Assembly: GCA_038117205.1 (NCBI GenBank)
Contig: JAYOFL010000053.1
Location: forward strand, 1 to 22,942
DNA length: 22,942 nucleotides
DNA from: JAQBZY01 sp038117205
GTDB taxonomy: Bacteria > Pseudomonadota > Alphaproteobacteria > Rhodospirillales > Casp-alpha2
Direction: 5' to 3'
The notes beneath the pieces were generated by a model that saw nothing but the letters and a program-made list of their open reading frames with translations, was not told the origin of the DNA and made no database searches. The stretch's first letter is position 1. Every line of letters starts with the position of its first letter. A program made the position numbers and the translations under genes. Shown here in pieces: positions 22,318-22,942 of the stretch.

Positions 22318-22942
22318 TTAGCGGGTTCCGAGAGCGGCGGCCATCGCCGGAGCGACGCCTTCGACGTTGCCGGCGACAACGGCGCCGGCCGTCTTCAGCG
22401 CGGCGATCTTGGAGGCTGCGTTGCCGCTGCCGAAGACCGACAGCGTGCCGGCGTGTCCCATGCGGCGCTGCGCCGGCGCATGCCGGCCGACGACCAGGGC
22501 CACGACGGGTTTGTTGGGCTTCGCCATCTTCAGGTATTCCGCCACCTGTTCTTCCTCGGCGCCGCCGATCTCGCCGATCAGCACGACGCCTTCCGTCGCC
22601 GGATCGGCCGTGAAGAGTTCCAGGCAGCGCACGAAGCCGATGCCGTGCACCGGATCGCCGCCGATGCCGACGGTGGTCGACTGACCGAGGCCCGCCGCCG
22701 ACAGGCTCGCCACCACTTCGCTGGTCAGCGACGCCGAGCGCGACACGACGCCGATCGGACCGGGCCGGGCGTCGACCGTCGACATGACGCCGATCTTGCA
22801 GACACCCGGCGTGAGCACGCCCTGCGAATTGGCGCCGACGAGCGCGCTCCGCGATCCCTTCAGCGCGTCCTTCACGCGCACCATGTCGAGAACCGGGATG
22901 CGTTCGGTGACGCAAACGATCAGCGGCATTTCCGCCTCGATC
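22318..22942 (-). CDS. Succinyl-CoA ligase alpha-like protein (partial, N-terminus outside window)
   Basis: About 207 codons, open to the right edge; the Met at 22929 is internal, because IEAE before it continues family sequence. The missing part is the CoA-binding Rossmann domain. Seen here: PLIVCVTERIPVLDMVRVK, VGIGGDPVHGIGF, VVLIGEIGGAEEEQ and the phosphohistidine motif RMGHAG (His codon 22453-22455). The family makes acyl-CoA from a carboxylate, CoA and a nucleoside triphosphate through a phosphohistidine. It departs from SucD at conserved places: GANSQGVLTPG for GPNCPGVITPG and SRSASLTSE for SRSGTLTYE. A second-copy ligase for another acid (malate thiokinase-like or unknown) is therefore more likely than the TCA-cycle enzyme; this is inference. 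Confidence 0.85.
   Translation of the reverse strand, partial: IEAEMPLIVCVTERIPVLDMVRVKDALKGSRSALVGANSQGVLTPGVCKIGVMSTVDARPGPIGVVSRSASLTSEVVASLSAAGLGQSTTVGIGGDPVHGIGFVRCLELFTADPATEGVVLIGEIGGAEEEQVAEYLKMAKPNKPVVALVVGRHAPAQRRMGHAGTLSVFGSGNAASKIAALKTAGAVVAGNVEGVAPAMAAALGTR

Overview
This window comes from a GC-rich (roughly 65% by eye) alphaproteobacterium. The evidence is the pairing of a Rhodobacter-type tpa/tauR divergon with a very typical xsc, a Methylobacterium-Fdh1-type formate dehydrogenase, and GTCATTCCGGG/GTCATCCCGG palindromes between genes. The order cannot be fixed from the sequence alone. There are 18 protein genes: 15 are complete, 2 run off the window edges, and 1 is broken by a stop codon. 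I see no rRNA, tRNA, CRISPR array, transposase or phage gene.

Left part (1-5321). A class III aminotransferase (probably taurine:pyruvate aminotransferase, Tpa) runs off the left edge. It is divergent from a MocR-type PLP-binding regulator (TauR). A ketopantoate-reductase-family gene follows tauR. Facing it are a TSUP (TauE/SafE) exporter and an Lrp/AsnC regulator, both on the minus strand.

Middle (5322-9718). The Lrp gene is divergent from methionine gamma-lyase, with palindromes in the gap. A second TSUP exporter follows the lyase. Next come a bacterioferritin whose haem-ligand Met is Leu, a sulfotransferase interrupted by an in-frame TAG, and an isochorismatase-family hydrolase.

Sulfonate core (9719-12905). 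xsc has a long upstream region. It holds a pair of CTGGACC boxes spaced 23 bp apart, a possible sigma-70 promoter and a TGTCCCA/TGGGACA operator. A strong intrinsic terminator lies between xsc and pta. Together Tpa, Xsc and Pta would convert taurine to sulfoacetaldehyde, then to sulfite plus acetyl phosphate, then to acetyl-CoA. The two TSUP proteins could export sulfite or another sulfur anion. No sulfite dehydrogenase or taurine importer is in view.

Right part (13041-22942). An uncharacterised thiamine-diphosphate enzyme is translationally coupled to a small NTF2/SnoaL-like protein. amt and a PII gene follow, behind a good sigma-54 promoter match. A minus-strand unit then carries an isochorismatase-family hydrolase, a fused NuoE-NuoF-type formate dehydrogenase beta subunit and a molybdenum/tungsten formate dehydrogenase alpha subunit. 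The window ends inside a divergent succinyl-CoA-ligase alpha-like gene.

The common theme is C2/C1 and sulfur-compound breakdown feeding acetyl-CoA, NADH and ammonium. The most useful new observations are a shared 23-bp-spaced box pair linking tpa and xsc, a regulator-lyase-exporter module for methionine sulfur, and the uncharacterised ThDP enzyme/NTF2 pair.
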